The notes beneath the pieces are model-generated. The model was not told where the DNA came from, did no database searches, and saw only the letters and a program-made list of their open reading frames with translations. Shown here in pieces: positions 38,939 to 48,033 of a DNA stretch of 64,000 nucleotides. Made by a program: the position numbers and the translations under genes. The stretch is taken from positions 124,001 to 188,000 of the forward strand of contig JAGFIY010000127.1 in the NCBI GenBank assembly GCA_024103215.1. Reading direction: 5' to 3'. This DNA is from Melioribacteraceae bacterium. Lineage in GTDB: Bacteria > Bacteroidota > Ignavibacteria > Ignavibacteriales > Melioribacteraceae. Position 1 is the stretch's first letter. Each line of letters opens with the position of its first letter.

Positions 38939-39501
38939 ATCATTTCCTCCTGGTAATTATGCTTCAAGAGCAAGTCTCTCAATAAATTTCTTGAACGATG
39001 AAGAAGCACTTTTGCGTTAACAAGCGATACATCCATAACCTGACTTATTTCGTTTAACGACATATCGTCAATATAAAATAATATAAGAACAACTGCATTC
39101 CTCACCGGCAATTCTTCAATCACATTGAACAAGTATGTTTTTGCATCCTTGCTTTCCGAGTATATCTTATCGTCGTTTTCATATAAATCATAGTGCTCAT
39201 CAATTGAACTCATCTCTTTTTCGACTTTGCGCTTTGCGCTTGCAAGTCGAGTTAATGCTGTATTATATACTATTCTGTAAAACCATGTAGAAAATTTAGA
39301 ATCTCCCCGGAATGAACTCAAATTTTCGTACGCTTTAAGAAAACTATCCTGAAGCGCTTCTTCAGCATCCATTTGATTTTTTAGCATTCGTTTCAACATT
39401 GAAAAAGCTTTATGCTTATACATATCTATTAAAAGTGAGAAATCCGATTGATTTCCCCTCTTTACCGACTCGATAATATCTTTTTCGGAATACTTTTTCA
39501 T
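38935..39501 (-). CDS. ECF (sigma-70 family) sigma factor
   Basis: 188 residues. Sigma region 2 (DAEEALQDSFLKAYENL, FSTWFYRIVYNT) and region 4 (IDDMSLNEISQVMDVS, LHRSRNLL) are both present with no region 3, typical of ECF factors. A GTAACC-N17-GTC motif lies just upstream; the same motif faces the divergent gene, suggesting autoregulation. Confidence 0.95.
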   Translation of the reverse strand: MKKYSEKDIIESVKRGNQSDFSLLIDMYKHKAFSMLKRMLKNQMDAEEALQDSFLKAYENLSSFRGDSKFSTWFYRIVYNTALTRLASAKRKVEKEMSSIDEHYDLYENDDKIYSESKDAKTYLFNVIEELPVRNAVVLILFYIDDMSLNEISQVMDVSLVNAKVLLHRSRNLLRDLLLKHNYQEEMI

Positions 39502-39513
39502 AACAGTATTTTT

Positions 39514-39541
39514 GACTTATAAAGATGGGAAATGGTTACAA
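39514..39541 (-). promoter_or_regulatory. Candidate ECF promoter of the sigma/anti-sigma genes
   Basis: Minus strand TTGTAACC (GTAACC 39534-39539), then 17 bases, then GTCAAA (39514-39516 is GTC). Predicted leader before the sigma ATG (39501) is only a few bases. Confidence 0.6.
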
Positions 39542-39558
39542 ATAATTTCTTCAGAAAC

Positions 39559-39592
39559 TTGTAACCTTTCATACAACCGCTCCGGTCTAATA
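39559..39592 (+). promoter_or_regulatory. Candidate ECF promoter of the DUF6249-type gene
   Basis: Plus strand TTGTAACC (39559-39566), 18 bases, then GTCTAATA (from 39585). Same -35 word as the opposite-strand motif, back to back across 18 bases. Confidence 0.65.
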
Positions 39593-39683
39593 AATTGAGA
39601 TGAAAATCAGCAAGAAGTGAAAATGAACGGTAACCAAAATAGAAAAATTTTAGTCAAAAGAAATAAAAATAAGGAGGCACAAA

Positions 39684-40031
39684 ATGCAAGGATTTGAAAC
39701 TCTAATACCCATTTTTCTTTTTCTTATAACCGGGTTAGTAATTGTAACTTGGATCTATTTTAGATCTAAAGAAAAACAGATGATGATCGAAAAAGGAATG
39801 TCATACGAACAAATGATTGAATTCCTTAAATCGAAACGGGATGGTACATTAATGCTTAAACTCGGTATCGTTGTTGTCGGATTTGGTTTAGGTTTGGGAG
39901 TAGGAATGTTGATCGACCGTTACACCGATGTTGAAGAGTGGATTCCGTTCTTGATATTTGTCTGCACAGGTTTATCGATGGTTGCCGCTTACTATCTAGG
40001 CAAAAAGGCTGAAGAGAAAAACAAATCATAA
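39684..40031 (+). CDS. Small three-helix membrane protein (DUF6249-like)
   Basis: 115 residues, membrane helices at about 5-26, 56-77 and 87-105, cytoplasmic-type stretch between the first two, and a basic C-terminus. DUF6249-like from memory of the family; function unknown. It has a clear AAGGAGG site and a candidate ECF promoter. Probably a target of the adjacent ECF factor in envelope stress. Confidence 0.75.
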   Translation: MQGFETLIPIFLFLITGLVIVTWIYFRSKEKQMMIEKGMSYEQMIEFLKSKRDGTLMLKLGIVVVGFGLGLGVGMLIDRYTDVEEWIPFLIFVCTGLSMVAAYYLGKKAEEKNKS

Positions 40032-40037
40032 AAAAAA

Positions 40038-40064
40038 AGGACAGCGTCAAGCTGTCCTCTTTTT
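40038..40064. terminator. Bidirectional terminator between the membrane protein and trxB
   Basis: Stem AGGACAGC/GCTGTCCT (40038-40045 with 40051-40058), five-base loop. Plus side has CTTTTT, minus side a run of eight T, serving the two convergent genes. Confidence 0.85.
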
Positions 40065-40077
40065 AAGCAAAATGATC

Positions 40078-41028
40078 TTAAGCTAATTCGTGTTCTTCAA
40101 GCCAACGCTGAGCATCTATCGCAGCCATACAACCGGTTCCAGCTGCAGTAATTGCTTGTCTATAAATTTTATCGGCAACATCGCCCGCCGCAAAAACACC
40201 TTCGACCGATGTATTTGTGGAACCCGGTTTAACTTTAAGATAACCGGTTTCATCCATATCCAATTTGCCTTGGAAAATCTTAGTGTTCGGCTGGTGACCG
40301 ATTGCCATAAATATTCCGTCAGTTTCAATTTCCTCGGTTGAACCGTCCTTTGTGTTTTCAAGAATTGCACCGGTTACTTTTTTGATCCCGTTTTCTTCCT
40401 TACCTACGATTTCCTTAATCACATAATTCAGTTTAAATTTAATCTTTTCGTTTTTCTCAGCGCGTTCGAGCATAATCGGTGAAGCGCGAAAACCTTCACG
40501 GCGATGAATCACGACAACTTCGGATGCAAACTTAGTAAGATAAGTTGCTTCCTCCATTGCTGTATCTCCGCCGCCAACAACAAGTACTTTTAATCCTTTG
40601 TAAAAAAATCCGTCGCAGGTTGCACATGCAGAAACACCGTAACCCATATACTTCTTTTCGCTTTCCAAGCCGAGAAGTTTTGCCGAAGCACCGGTTGAAA
40701 TAATTACACTATCTGCTGTAAAAGTTTCTTCTCCCGATTTTACGGTAAAAGGTCTTTTTGAAAAATCGACTTCAGTAATTTCTTTAAAAACACTTTTTGC
40801 TCCGAAGCGAAGCACTTGTTTACGCATAACATCCATAAGTTCGGGACCGTTTATCCCATGTTCGAATCCCGGATAATTTTCAACTTCAGTTGTGATAGTT
40901 AACTGTCCGCCCGGTTGAAGTCCTTCAAATATTATAGGTTCCAGGTTTGCCCTTGCAGTGTAAAGAGCTGCGGTTAATCCTGCCGGACCTGAACCAATTA
41001 TTATAACTTTATGATGATTATCAGCCAT
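40078..41028 (-). CDS. trxB: Thioredoxin-disulfide reductase
   Basis: Passes electrons from NADPH to thioredoxin via FAD. 316 residues: FAD site GSGPAG (12-17), redox pair C135-A-T-C138, NADPH site GGGDTA (152-157), and final AAGDVAD. Complete. A TAAATTTG -7-like box lies at 41057-41064. Confidence 0.97.
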   Translation of the reverse strand: MADNHHKVIIIGSGPAGLTAALYTARANLEPIIFEGLQPGGQLTITTEVENYPGFEHGINGPELMDVMRKQVLRFGAKSVFKEITEVDFSKRPFTVKSGEETFTADSVIISTGASAKLLGLESEKKYMGYGVSACATCDGFFYKGLKVLVVGGGDTAMEEATYLTKFASEVVVIHRREGFRASPIMLERAEKNEKIKFKLNYVIKEIVGKEENGIKKVTGAILENTKDGSTEEIETDGIFMAIGHQPNTKIFQGKLDMDETGYLKVKPGSTNTSVEGVFAAGDVADKIYRQAITAAGTGCMAAIDAQRWLEEHELA

Positions 41029-41097
41029 AATTACTCCATAGTTCTGATTTTATTTCCAAATTTAATTAAATTTTATCAATGTTAGATTCACTAAAAC

Positions 41098-42033
41098 TTA
41101 TTTCGATTCATTTAACAAAAACTCTGCGTTTCGTTTTAATCCTTTAAGTTTTGTTCTGCTCAAAGGTGAATCGGCAAATCGAGATTTAAATTCCTTATTA
41201 TCCATCTTCATCACATCGGATAGTTCTAATCGGGTAGTTCTATCTTCATTAAATTCCTTCACATGAGATAAAATAGAAAACTTATTGTTCCAAGGGCAGA
41301 CCTCCTGGCAGATGTCGCACCCGAAAAGCCAGTTTTCGAATTTTCCAGTAAATTTTTTGGGAATCTCCTTTTTATTCTCAATAGTATGGTAAGATATGCA
41401 GAGATTTGCATCGACCACATAATCTGCAACAATGGCATTTGTAGGACAAGCGTCAATACATTCCGTGCATGAACCGCAGAAATCACCTATAGGTGAATCA
41501 TAATCAAGTTCACGGTTTACAAAAATATTTGCAATAAAGAACCAACTGCCGATTTCACGGTTTATCACGTTTGAGTGTTTCCCCATCCAGCCGATTCCAC
41601 TTTTAACAGCCCAAACCTTATCCATAACAGGACCTGTATCGACATAACTTTTTGTTTCGATATCAGGATCAAGTTCTTTAAGTTTTGCTTCGAAGGTCTT
41701 AAGTTTATCCCAAATTATCAGATGATAATCCTTACCGAAAGCATATCTGGAAATTTTACCATAATTTTTGTCTTCGGGATATTCGGCATCAGAATAATAA
41801 TTTAGTCCGAGGGAAATCACACTTTTCGCTCCCGGTAGAATTTCTTTGACGTTCTCTCTCTTCTCAAGATTCCGTTCCATATATTTCATGTCCGCTTGCT
41901 GATTTTTCCGCAGCCATTCTTTGAGATGCTTAATCTCCTCTTTCAGCGGTTTAACCTCGGCAAAGCCGACAAGATCGAATTTCAGTTCTTCGGCAATCTG
42001 TTTAATAATTTTATTTGTAATTTTCTTTTCCAA
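41098..42033 (-). CDS. queG: Epoxyqueuosine reductase
   Basis: Last step of queuosine synthesis in tRNA, cobalamin-dependent. 311 residues. Two 4Fe-4S ferredoxin-type motifs: CGSCTECIDACP and CDICQEVCPWN; SYVDTGPVMDK carries a likely active-site Asp. Stands four bases after the Rieske gene's stop. Confidence 0.95.
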   Translation of the reverse strand: MEKKITNKIIKQIAEELKFDLVGFAEVKPLKEEIKHLKEWLRKNQQADMKYMERNLEKRENVKEILPGAKSVISLGLNYYSDAEYPEDKNYGKISRYAFGKDYHLIIWDKLKTFEAKLKELDPDIETKSYVDTGPVMDKVWAVKSGIGWMGKHSNVINREIGSWFFIANIFVNRELDYDSPIGDFCGSCTECIDACPTNAIVADYVVDANLCISYHTIENKKEIPKKFTGKFENWLFGCDICQEVCPWNNKFSILSHVKEFNEDRTTRLELSDVMKMDNKEFKSRFADSPLSRTKLKGLKRNAEFLLNESK

Positions 42034-42037
42034 ATTT

Positions 42038-42379
42038 TTACCAATTCAATTCTTTCTTATCAGCTTTTACATAAACTTCTCCGTTATGCACGACAACTTC
42101 GTAAGTATCCAACCCTCTGCGCCCGGTATCCATTTTTCCATCACTCAAGTTAAATTCCCAACCGTGTACAGGACAAGCAACCTTGCAGTTTTCTACAATG
42201 CCGTCATAAATTGTCTGAGAGTGTTGGTGCGGACATTGGTTCTGTAATGCATAAATCGTTCCATCAACTTTGAAGACAGCTATATCAATATCGTTGATAA
42301 TAAATCTTTTTCCTCGTTTTTCTTTTAAGGAGTTTACATCGCATACATTATAAAATCCTTCGGGGATATTATCTTTCAA
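42038..42379 (-). CDS. Rieske [2Fe-2S] ferredoxin, NirD-like
   Basis: 113 residues. Cluster ligands C49/H51 (CPH) and C69/H72 (CPVH). Start is TTG, overlapping the MBL gene stop as TTGA, so it is translation-coupled. An electron carrier; the partner oxygenase or reductase is not in the window. Confidence 0.92.
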   Translation of the reverse strand: MKDNIPEGFYNVCDVNSLKEKRGKRFIINDIDIAVFKVDGTIYALQNQCPHQHSQTIYDGIVENCKVACPVHGWEFNLSDGKMDTGRRGLDTYEVVVHNGEVYVKADKKELNW

Positions 42380-43221
42380 ATTTGTTCTATCCTTTCTTTA
42401 ATTTTATATCCTTTATCGGTCTTTTCAATTTTACCTCCCAGTAAATAATTATCATGTCCGAAAATCAATATCCAGTCGTCCGACACAGCTTCGGGGAGAT
42501 ATATCGATTTTTCCTCAATTGTTTTAAGAGGCTGAATATCATATCCCATAATGTAGGGAATATGTATGTGTGAAGAAGTCGGAATAAGATCGGCAGTAAA
42601 TAGCAGTGAAACCGAACTATCGAAAATTTTTACAAGCTGCTGCCCGAAAGTATGACCATGAACAGGCATCAGTTTGATTCCATCGTCAAATTCATGTTCG
42701 CCGTCGATAAAATTAAGCACGCCTTGCTCAGCCAAAGGAAGAAATCTATTCTTAATAAAACTTCCTGCATCCTTCTTGCTCGGGTGCAAAGCCCAATCAA
42801 ATTGTTCTCTCTGGACATAGTAATTTGCGTGCGGAAATGCCGGTAAAAATTTATCACCCTCAAGAATTGTCGATCCACCGGTATGATCAAAATGAAGATG
42901 TGTTAGGATAACATCTGTGATCTTGCCGGGAGAAATATCCATTTCAACTAACTTATTCCTAACACTATTATCAAATTGTTCTACATCGTAAATTTTCTTG
43001 AACTTTTCGTCCCAGAAATTTCCTATTCCGGTATCAACAAGAATCTTTTTGTTATCTGACTCGATAAGCAGACATCTTCCCGTGAGTTTAATTCTATTCA
43101 AACTATCGCAAGGATATGTTTTCTCCCACAATGGTTTTGGTATAATTCCGAACATCGCACCGCCATCAAGCGCAAAAGAAGTGGTTTCAATTAATGAAAC
43201 ATTGTATTTTCCGATTTTCAT
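42376..43221 (-). CDS. Metallo-beta-lactamase-fold hydrolase
   Basis: 281 residues from ATG at 43221; a further upstream ATG at 43257 lies in a terminator hairpin. Zinc motif THLHFDHTGG (H108, H110, D112, H113), then GHTFGQ and GHDNY. Substrate unknown; enzymes of this type may act on lactones or phosphorylated/thiol esters. Confidence 0.9.
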   Translation of the reverse strand: MKIGKYNVSLIETTSFALDGGAMFGIIPKPLWEKTYPCDSLNRIKLTGRCLLIESDNKKILVDTGIGNFWDEKFKKIYDVEQFDNSVRNKLVEMDISPGKITDVILTHLHFDHTGGSTILEGDKFLPAFPHANYYVQREQFDWALHPSKKDAGSFIKNRFLPLAEQGVLNFIDGEHEFDDGIKLMPVHGHTFGQQLVKIFDSSVSLLFTADLIPTSSHIHIPYIMGYDIQPLKTIEEKSIYLPEAVSDDWILIFGHDNYLLGGKIEKTDKGYKIKERIEQI

Positions 43222-43240
43222 AGAAACTTGACCTAAAAAA

Positions 43241-43267
43241 TAAAAAAGGACATCCAAGGATGTCCTT
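43241..43267 (-). terminator. Terminator after the ferredoxin gene
   Basis: 10-base stem AAGGACATCC/GGATGTCCTT (43246-43255 with 43258-43267), two-base loop, then a T-rich minus-strand tract. Confidence 0.85.
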
Positions 43268-43292
43268 CTAAAATAAAATATTCTAAGAAATT

Positions 43293-43625
43293 TTATCTAC
43301 CTAATTCGTCCAGATAATCTTTCTTTTTGAGGAGAGTTTCTTCATCCTCAACAATGTCCGGATTCGGAACGCAGCAATCAACCGGGCAAACAGCCGCACA
43401 TTGAGGCTCATCGTGGAAGCCTTTGCATTCCGTACATTTATCAGGAACTATGTAGAAAAATTCGTCCGAATAAAAACCACAGTGACCGGCAGGTGACTCA
43501 TCGCCTTCACCGTAAGATTTTCCTGCAAGTTCCCACTCTGCTCCGCCTTCATAAATAGCGGTGTTAGGGCATTCCGGTTCGCAGGCGCCACAGTTAATGC
43601 ATTCATCAGTAATCATGATAGCCAT
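43293..43625 (-). CDS. 4Fe-4S dicluster ferredoxin
   Basis: 110 residues. Two clusters: [13 protein letters not shown] and [19 protein letters not shown]; the second has the long CxxC-x8-CxxxCP spacing. Resembles the YfhL-type. Electron donor of unknown partner. Confidence 0.92.
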   Translation of the reverse strand: MAIMITDECINCGACEPECPNTAIYEGGAEWELAGKSYGEGDESPAGHCGFYSDEFFYIVPDKCTECKGFHDEPQCAAVCPVDCCVPNPDIVEDEETLLKKKDYLDELGR

Positions 43626-43649
43626 AATATAATTCCTTCTCTTATTGAG

Positions 43650-44003
43650 TTAATTTATTAATTCTATTGTGGGGATCTTTTTCATAAGAATTTCGGCTGA
43701 ACCGGATAACTCATCTGCTTCAATACTCAGCTCAGAAAGCTCTCCGATAAGCGATTTTAGATCTATTTTATAATAACCGTTAGGATAATTTTTCAATTTT
43801 GTTATTCCTTTCTGAAGTTGACTTCTTGCTCCCGAAACATTTCCGCAAATAAGGTGATAACAGCCAACCGAAATCTGAATCATTCCTTGAAAGAACAATT
43901 TTTCGCTTCTTTCGCACTCAAACCAAATCTCTTCGAAGAAATCGTGAGCGGCAAAAAAATCCGAATCATTAAAAAGAACTATTCCGTGATTAATATCGTA
44001 CAA
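43650..44003 (-). CDS. DUF309 protein
   Basis: 117 residues. Pattern AAHDFFEEIWFECERSEKLF plus FQGMIQISVGCYHLICGN fits DUF309 (h..EE.W....... f.qGlIq.a...hh...gn). Start is TTG; a stop codon precedes it in frame. Function unknown. Confidence 0.85.
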   Translation of the reverse strand: MYDINHGIVLFNDSDFFAAHDFFEEIWFECERSEKLFFQGMIQISVGCYHLICGNVSGARSQLQKGITKLKNYPNGYYKIDLKSLIGELSELSIEADELSGSAEILMKKIPTIELIN

Positions 44004-44066
44004 CTATGTCTCAATTATAATAAAGAAGCACATGAACTTCAAGTCTATTACGAATTTGGGGCAAAA

Positions 44067-44801
44067 TCACCATCCCCCGCTTGAACCACCACCGCCGAAA
44101 CTTCCGCCTCCGCCACTAAATCCGCCAAATCCTCCTCCGCCTCCAAAGCCACCGCCCGAACTTCTTGAGCCTAATCCTCCGCCGAGAATAATCGGGAAAA
44201 CGCCGCCGCGCTTAAAGCGAGAAAGAATAAAGAACAAAATCATCATAAAAATAAAGCCAAACACGCCAAAACCTTCACGATCTTCGCCGTCGTCACGCCT
44301 CTCACCCTTGTACTCTCCTTTAGTTGCTAAAATAATTGAATTTAATCCAGCAACAATTCCGTTGTAATATTCGTTTTTGCGGAAATAAGGAGCAACTTCA
44401 TTCCTGATAATTGAACTTGATAATGCGTCTGTAAGTGCACCTTCGAGCCCATAACCTACTTCAATTCTCATTTTCCGGTCGTTAAGTGATACGAGAAACA
44501 AAACACCGTTGTTTTTATTTTTTTGCCCGATCTTATTTTCTGTTGCAACTTCATAAGCAAACATCTCTATTGGATAACCATCAAGCGAAGGAATCATCAA
44601 GAAGATAATTTGGTTAGATGTCGAATCCTCAAAAGTTTTTAAAGACCTGTCGATCAAATCAATTTCCGAAGAAGTAAGTGTATTTGTTTGATCGGTACAA
44701 TAACGCGTTAATTTAGGAACCTTCGGCTGCGAAATAATTACAGCCGAAGTCAAAAGTAAAATTGCAACCAAAAAATTAAAATTGAACCGTAGGTGCTTCA
44801 T
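44067..44801 (-). CDS. TPM-domain membrane protein (YgcG family)
   Basis: 244 residues from ATG at 44801 (AAGGAG site). Signal/anchor helix, TPM domain (TRYCTDQTNTLTSSEIDLID, then VEVGYGLEGALTD-like end), one membrane helix, then a Gly-rich tail ending SSGGW. Found next to LemA genes in many bacteria; possibly a phosphatase-like fold. Start overlaps LemA by 26 bases. Confidence 0.92.
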   Translation of the reverse strand: MKHLRFNFNFLVAILLLTSAVIISQPKVPKLTRYCTDQTNTLTSSEIDLIDRSLKTFEDSTSNQIIFLMIPSLDGYPIEMFAYEVATENKIGQKNKNNGVLFLVSLNDRKMRIEVGYGLEGALTDALSSSIIRNEVAPYFRKNEYYNGIVAGLNSIILATKGEYKGERRDDGEDREGFGVFGFIFMMILFFILSRFKRGGVFPIILGGGLGSRSSGGGFGGGGGFGGFSGGGGSFGGGGSSGGW

Positions 44802-45384
44802 CAGCTCCTTCTTTTGCTTGGAAATATTGTTTTTGTTCAAATCCTGCTATACCGGCTACAAAATTTGCGGGAAATCTTCTTATAGTTGTGTTGTATTCCT
44901 GCACAACTTGATTAAATTTCATTCTTTCAACTGAAATCCGGTTTTCGGTTCCTTCGAGTTGTGATTGAAGTTGAAGGAAATTTTCATTGGCTTTAAGTTC
45001 AGGATAGTTCTCAACTGTCACCAATAATCTTGAAAGTGCACTGCTTAAATTATCCTGTGCTGCTTGAAACTGCTGGAATGCTTGCGGATTGTTCAACATA
45101 TCACTGTTAAAATTAATCTGATTCACCTTCGCTCTTGCTTCAGTTACAGCCGTGTAAGTTTCCTTTTCAAATCCTGCAACTCCTTTAACAGTATTAACAA
45201 GATTGGGAATCAAATCAGCACGTCGTTGATATTGGTTTTCAACTTGACTCCAAGATTGAGTCACCTGCTCATCTAATCCGACTAAATTATTATAAACTCC
45301 TACACCCCACATTACAAAACCAACAACAACGATAACAAGAAGGATCCCAATACCGCATCCTATCATTAATCCTTTATTTTTCAT
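44776..45384 (-). CDS. LemA family protein
   Basis: 202 residues. One N-terminal membrane helix, then YNNLVGLDEQVTQSWSQVENQYQRRADLIPNLVNTVKG, the LemA signature split here: WSQVENQYQRRADLIPNLV. Helical bundle outside the membrane. Pairs with the TPM protein; role unknown. Confidence 0.95.
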   Translation of the reverse strand: MKNKGLMIGCGIGILLVIVVVGFVMWGVGVYNNLVGLDEQVTQSWSQVENQYQRRADLIPNLVNTVKGVAGFEKETYTAVTEARAKVNQINFNSDMLNNPQAFQQFQAAQDNLSSALSRLLVTVENYPELKANENFLQLQSQLEGTENRISVERMKFNQVVQEYNTTIRRFPANFVAGIAGFEQKQYFQAKEGADEAPTVQF

Positions 45385-45395
45385 ATTTATATCCT

Positions 45396-46757
45396 TTAAT
45401 TTGTTAAACTTCTCATTGGAGCAGGAACTCTGCCGCCTCTTTCGACAAAAATTTTGCTGCTAAGTGCACTTATCGGCATTATTGGTGCTTTCCCAAGCAA
45501 ACCGCCGTAATCGATTGTATCGCCCACACTTTTTCCGAATGCCGGAATTACTCTAACCGAGGTTGTTTTATCATTTATTACACCAATTGCACATTCGTCT
45601 GCAATTAATCCTGCAAGTGTTGAAGCCGGCGTATCTCCGGGAACGGCTATCATATCCAAACCTACCGAACAAACAGAAGTCATCGCTTCCAATTTTTCTA
45701 GTGTTAAATGACCTTTTGCTGCGGCATCAATCATACCTTGATCTTCGCTGACAGGAATGAAAGCACCGCTCATTCCTCCAACGGATGAACTTGCCATTAA
45801 TCCTGCTTTCTTTACCGCATCGTTCAACATTGCCAGGGCGGCAGTAGTTCCGGGAGCGCCAACATCTTCAACTCCCATTGCCTTTAGTATGTCTGCAATA
45901 CTATCTCCGATTGCCGGAGTTGGAGCGAGGGAAATATCAACTATCCCGAAAGGGATTCCATGTTTTTCGGCTACCTTTCTTCCAATTAGTTCACCGGCTC
46001 TTGTAATCTTAAAAACCGTTTTCTTTATTATTTCGGATAACTGCTGCAGGTCTACAGTACCTGCACTTCTGATTGCATCAAGAACAACACCAGGTCCGCT
46101 TATTCCAACGTTAAGAACAACTTCCGGTTCAGTTACTCCATGAAAGGCGCCAGCAACAAAAGGATTGTCCTCCGGGATATTGCAGAACACAACCAACTTT
46201 GCACAGCCGATTGAATCCTGATCACCGGTAAGTCTTGCTGTTTCTTTTATAACATCAGCCATTAAATTTATTGCGTCCATATTTATACCGGCTTTTGTTG
46301 AAGCAACATTTATGCTAGAGCAGACACGCTTTGTTTCCGAAAGTGCACGCGGTATTGATTTTATCATTTCAAGTTCACCGTTTGTAAATCCTTTTTGGAC
46401 AAGCGCCGAATAACCCGCAATATAGTCAATGCCTATTACTTCAGCAGCTTTATCCAATGTTTTCGCTATCTCCACAAAATCCTCTGCTTTATAACTATCA
46501 AAAGGAATTGAAACCGGTGTTATTGATACACGTTTGTTTGCAATCGAAACTCCAAATTGTGCTTCAACCTCTCTAGCATAAGCTACATGGTTCTTTCCGT
46601 ACTTTAAAATCTTATCGTAAATCTTCTGTTTTGTTATCTCAATGTTTCTATCAAAACAATCGCGAAGACTGATACCGAGGGTAACGGTTCGGATATCGAA
46701 GTGCTCGATCTCCGTCATTTTAATTGTTTCAAGAATCTCTTCAAATTCGTATGGCAA
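45396..46757 (-). CDS. UPF0210/DUF711 (PFL) family protein
   Basis: 453 residues, with PALGVED-type [17 protein letters not shown] and [19 protein letters not shown]. Glycyl-radical-related fold without known activity. Gene order ACT protein then UPF0210 is conserved in many genomes. Confidence 0.92.
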   Translation of the reverse strand: MPYEFEEILETIKMTEIEHFDIRTVTLGISLRDCFDRNIEITKQKIYDKILKYGKNHVAYAREVEAQFGVSIANKRVSITPVSIPFDSYKAEDFVEIAKTLDKAAEVIGIDYIAGYSALVQKGFTNGELEMIKSIPRALSETKRVCSSINVASTKAGINMDAINLMADVIKETARLTGDQDSIGCAKLVVFCNIPEDNPFVAGAFHGVTEPEVVLNVGISGPGVVLDAIRSAGTVDLQQLSEIIKKTVFKITRAGELIGRKVAEKHGIPFGIVDISLAPTPAIGDSIADILKAMGVEDVGAPGTTAALAMLNDAVKKAGLMASSSVGGMSGAFIPVSEDQGMIDAAAKGHLTLEKLEAMTSVCSVGLDMIAVPGDTPASTLAGLIADECAIGVINDKTTSVRVIPAFGKSVGDTIDYGGLLGKAPIMPISALSSKIFVERGGRVPAPMRSLTN

Positions 46758-46777
46758 AATGTGGCTCCCTTAAGTAA

Positions 46778-47203
46778 TTAAATCCTGTGCATTTGTCTGA
46801 ACAAATCTTCGTGTTGAAGAAATATTTTTATTTTCAATTCATCGGAAATTTCGTTCATTTTTTCCTGAAGTTCTTTAAGCGAATAACTTGATTGGGTTAT
46901 ATCAACAAGCATTATCATAGTAAAAAATTCGCCCATAAGTTTTTGACTGATATCCTGAATATCACATTCAGCCTCACTAAGGGCTTTGGTTATCGCTGCA
47001 ACTATTCCCGTGTTGTTTAGTCCGAAAGAGGTCAATATAACTCTTCCGGTTGTATGAGCGGTTTTATCAACAGGAACATTCTGTTCGATTTTGCTCAAAC
47101 TTTCTTCGACAATTTTTTTAACTTTCTGCGGTGTTGCATTCTCTCCAAGTTCTTCAATTGCAGAGAGAGTAATTCTTCTGATTTCTTCTTCTGTTAATCT
47201 CAA
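46778..47203 (-). CDS. ACT-domain protein (UPF0237) with N-terminal extension
   Basis: 141 residues: ACT domain from about 50 to the end (VILTSFGLNNTGIVAAITKA, DIQDISQKLMGEFFTMIMLV). UPF0237 proteins are about 90 residues, so the N-terminal 45 charged residues are extra. Start TTG overlaps the previous stop as TTGA. Likely regulates or partners the UPF0210 protein. Confidence 0.88.
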   Translation of the reverse strand: MRLTEEEIRRITLSAIEELGENATPQKVKKIVEESLSKIEQNVPVDKTAHTTGRVILTSFGLNNTGIVAAITKALSEAECDIQDISQKLMGEFFTMIMLVDITQSSYSLKELQEKMNEISDELKIKIFLQHEDLFRQMHRI

Positions 47204-48033
47204 GGTTTTTGTCCTTCAAATTTGTTCTGTAGATAAATAAGAGCATTTCTGTGAACTTCATAATTTTTTTCAACGGCAAACTTCTCGGCATTTTCAACAT
47301 TGCCTTTATAAAATCTTAGCCAAAGCAAAGACCCGACAGCAAGTCCATCAAAAATTCGATCGGCTGTTAATGCATTTACCGTTAGATAAGCCCACAGCAA
47401 ATTCCAACCGAATGAAAGGGCACCGGATAAATAATTACTTGTATAAATTTGACCCGCACCCGGTAAAATATAAGAAATTACCTTAGCAAAAGTAACGGAA
47501 TATTTTTCATTTATCACATTTTTTGCAAGATTTTTCAATTCATTGTTCTTATAAGAGGTCTCAAGAATAACTAATGCGTTTTCCCAATCGTCATTTAGTA
47601 TGTTCGCCCAAAGCCGCCAATAATTTATATCATTAACGCATGTTCTGCATTCTTTCGATTCAGCTTCATCAAGAAGATTAAACGCGTTGTTTATAGTTCC
47701 TCTAAGCAGATTGCATCTTACAATTTGTAAAGATGAGTAACATTTAAGTGAATCGTTAATAGGATTTATTTTTGCGATTCCGAAGTACTTAATTGCCTCA
47801 TCAAAAAAACCCCCTCTCTTATAACTTTCGGCTATTTTAATATAAGCATCATAATTATAAAAATTCGATTTGTCGAAAAAGAGCAGTCGTTTATATTCGG
47901 TAATCGCATCGAAATAATTTTCCGAAAAGAATAAAGAATCAGCATAATCTTTTTGAGAGGTTATGAACGACTGCGCGAAAATATTTCCCGAAATAAAAAG
48001 TAATATGATCGTTTTACAAATTCTCATATTCAT
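47200..48033 (-). CDS. TPR membrane protein with PGAGQIY segment
   Basis: 277 residues. Signal peptide, TPR-like helices, then ISYILPGAGQIYTSNYLSGA followed by two to three membrane helices. The PGAGQxY pattern occurs in DUF5683-like proteins. Paralogue of the next gene. Function unknown. Confidence 0.78.
   Translation of the reverse strand: MNMRICKTIILLFISGNIFAQSFITSQKDYADSLFFSENYFDAITEYKRLLFFDKSNFYNYDAYIKIAESYKRGGFFDEAIKYFGIAKINPINDSLKCYSSLQIVRCNLLRGTINNAFNLLDEAESKECRTCVNDINYWRLWANILNDDWENALVILETSYKNNELKNLAKNVINEKYSVTFAKVISYILPGAGQIYTSNYLSGALSFGWNLLWAYLTVNALTADRIFDGLAVGSLLWLRFYKGNVENAEKFAVEKNYEVHRNALIYLQNKFEGQKP

Noticed and set aside
44032-44367. Pro-rich open frame on the plus strand
   Set aside because: It is the complement of the Gly-rich tail of the TPM protein; composition is an artefact and there is no ribosome site.
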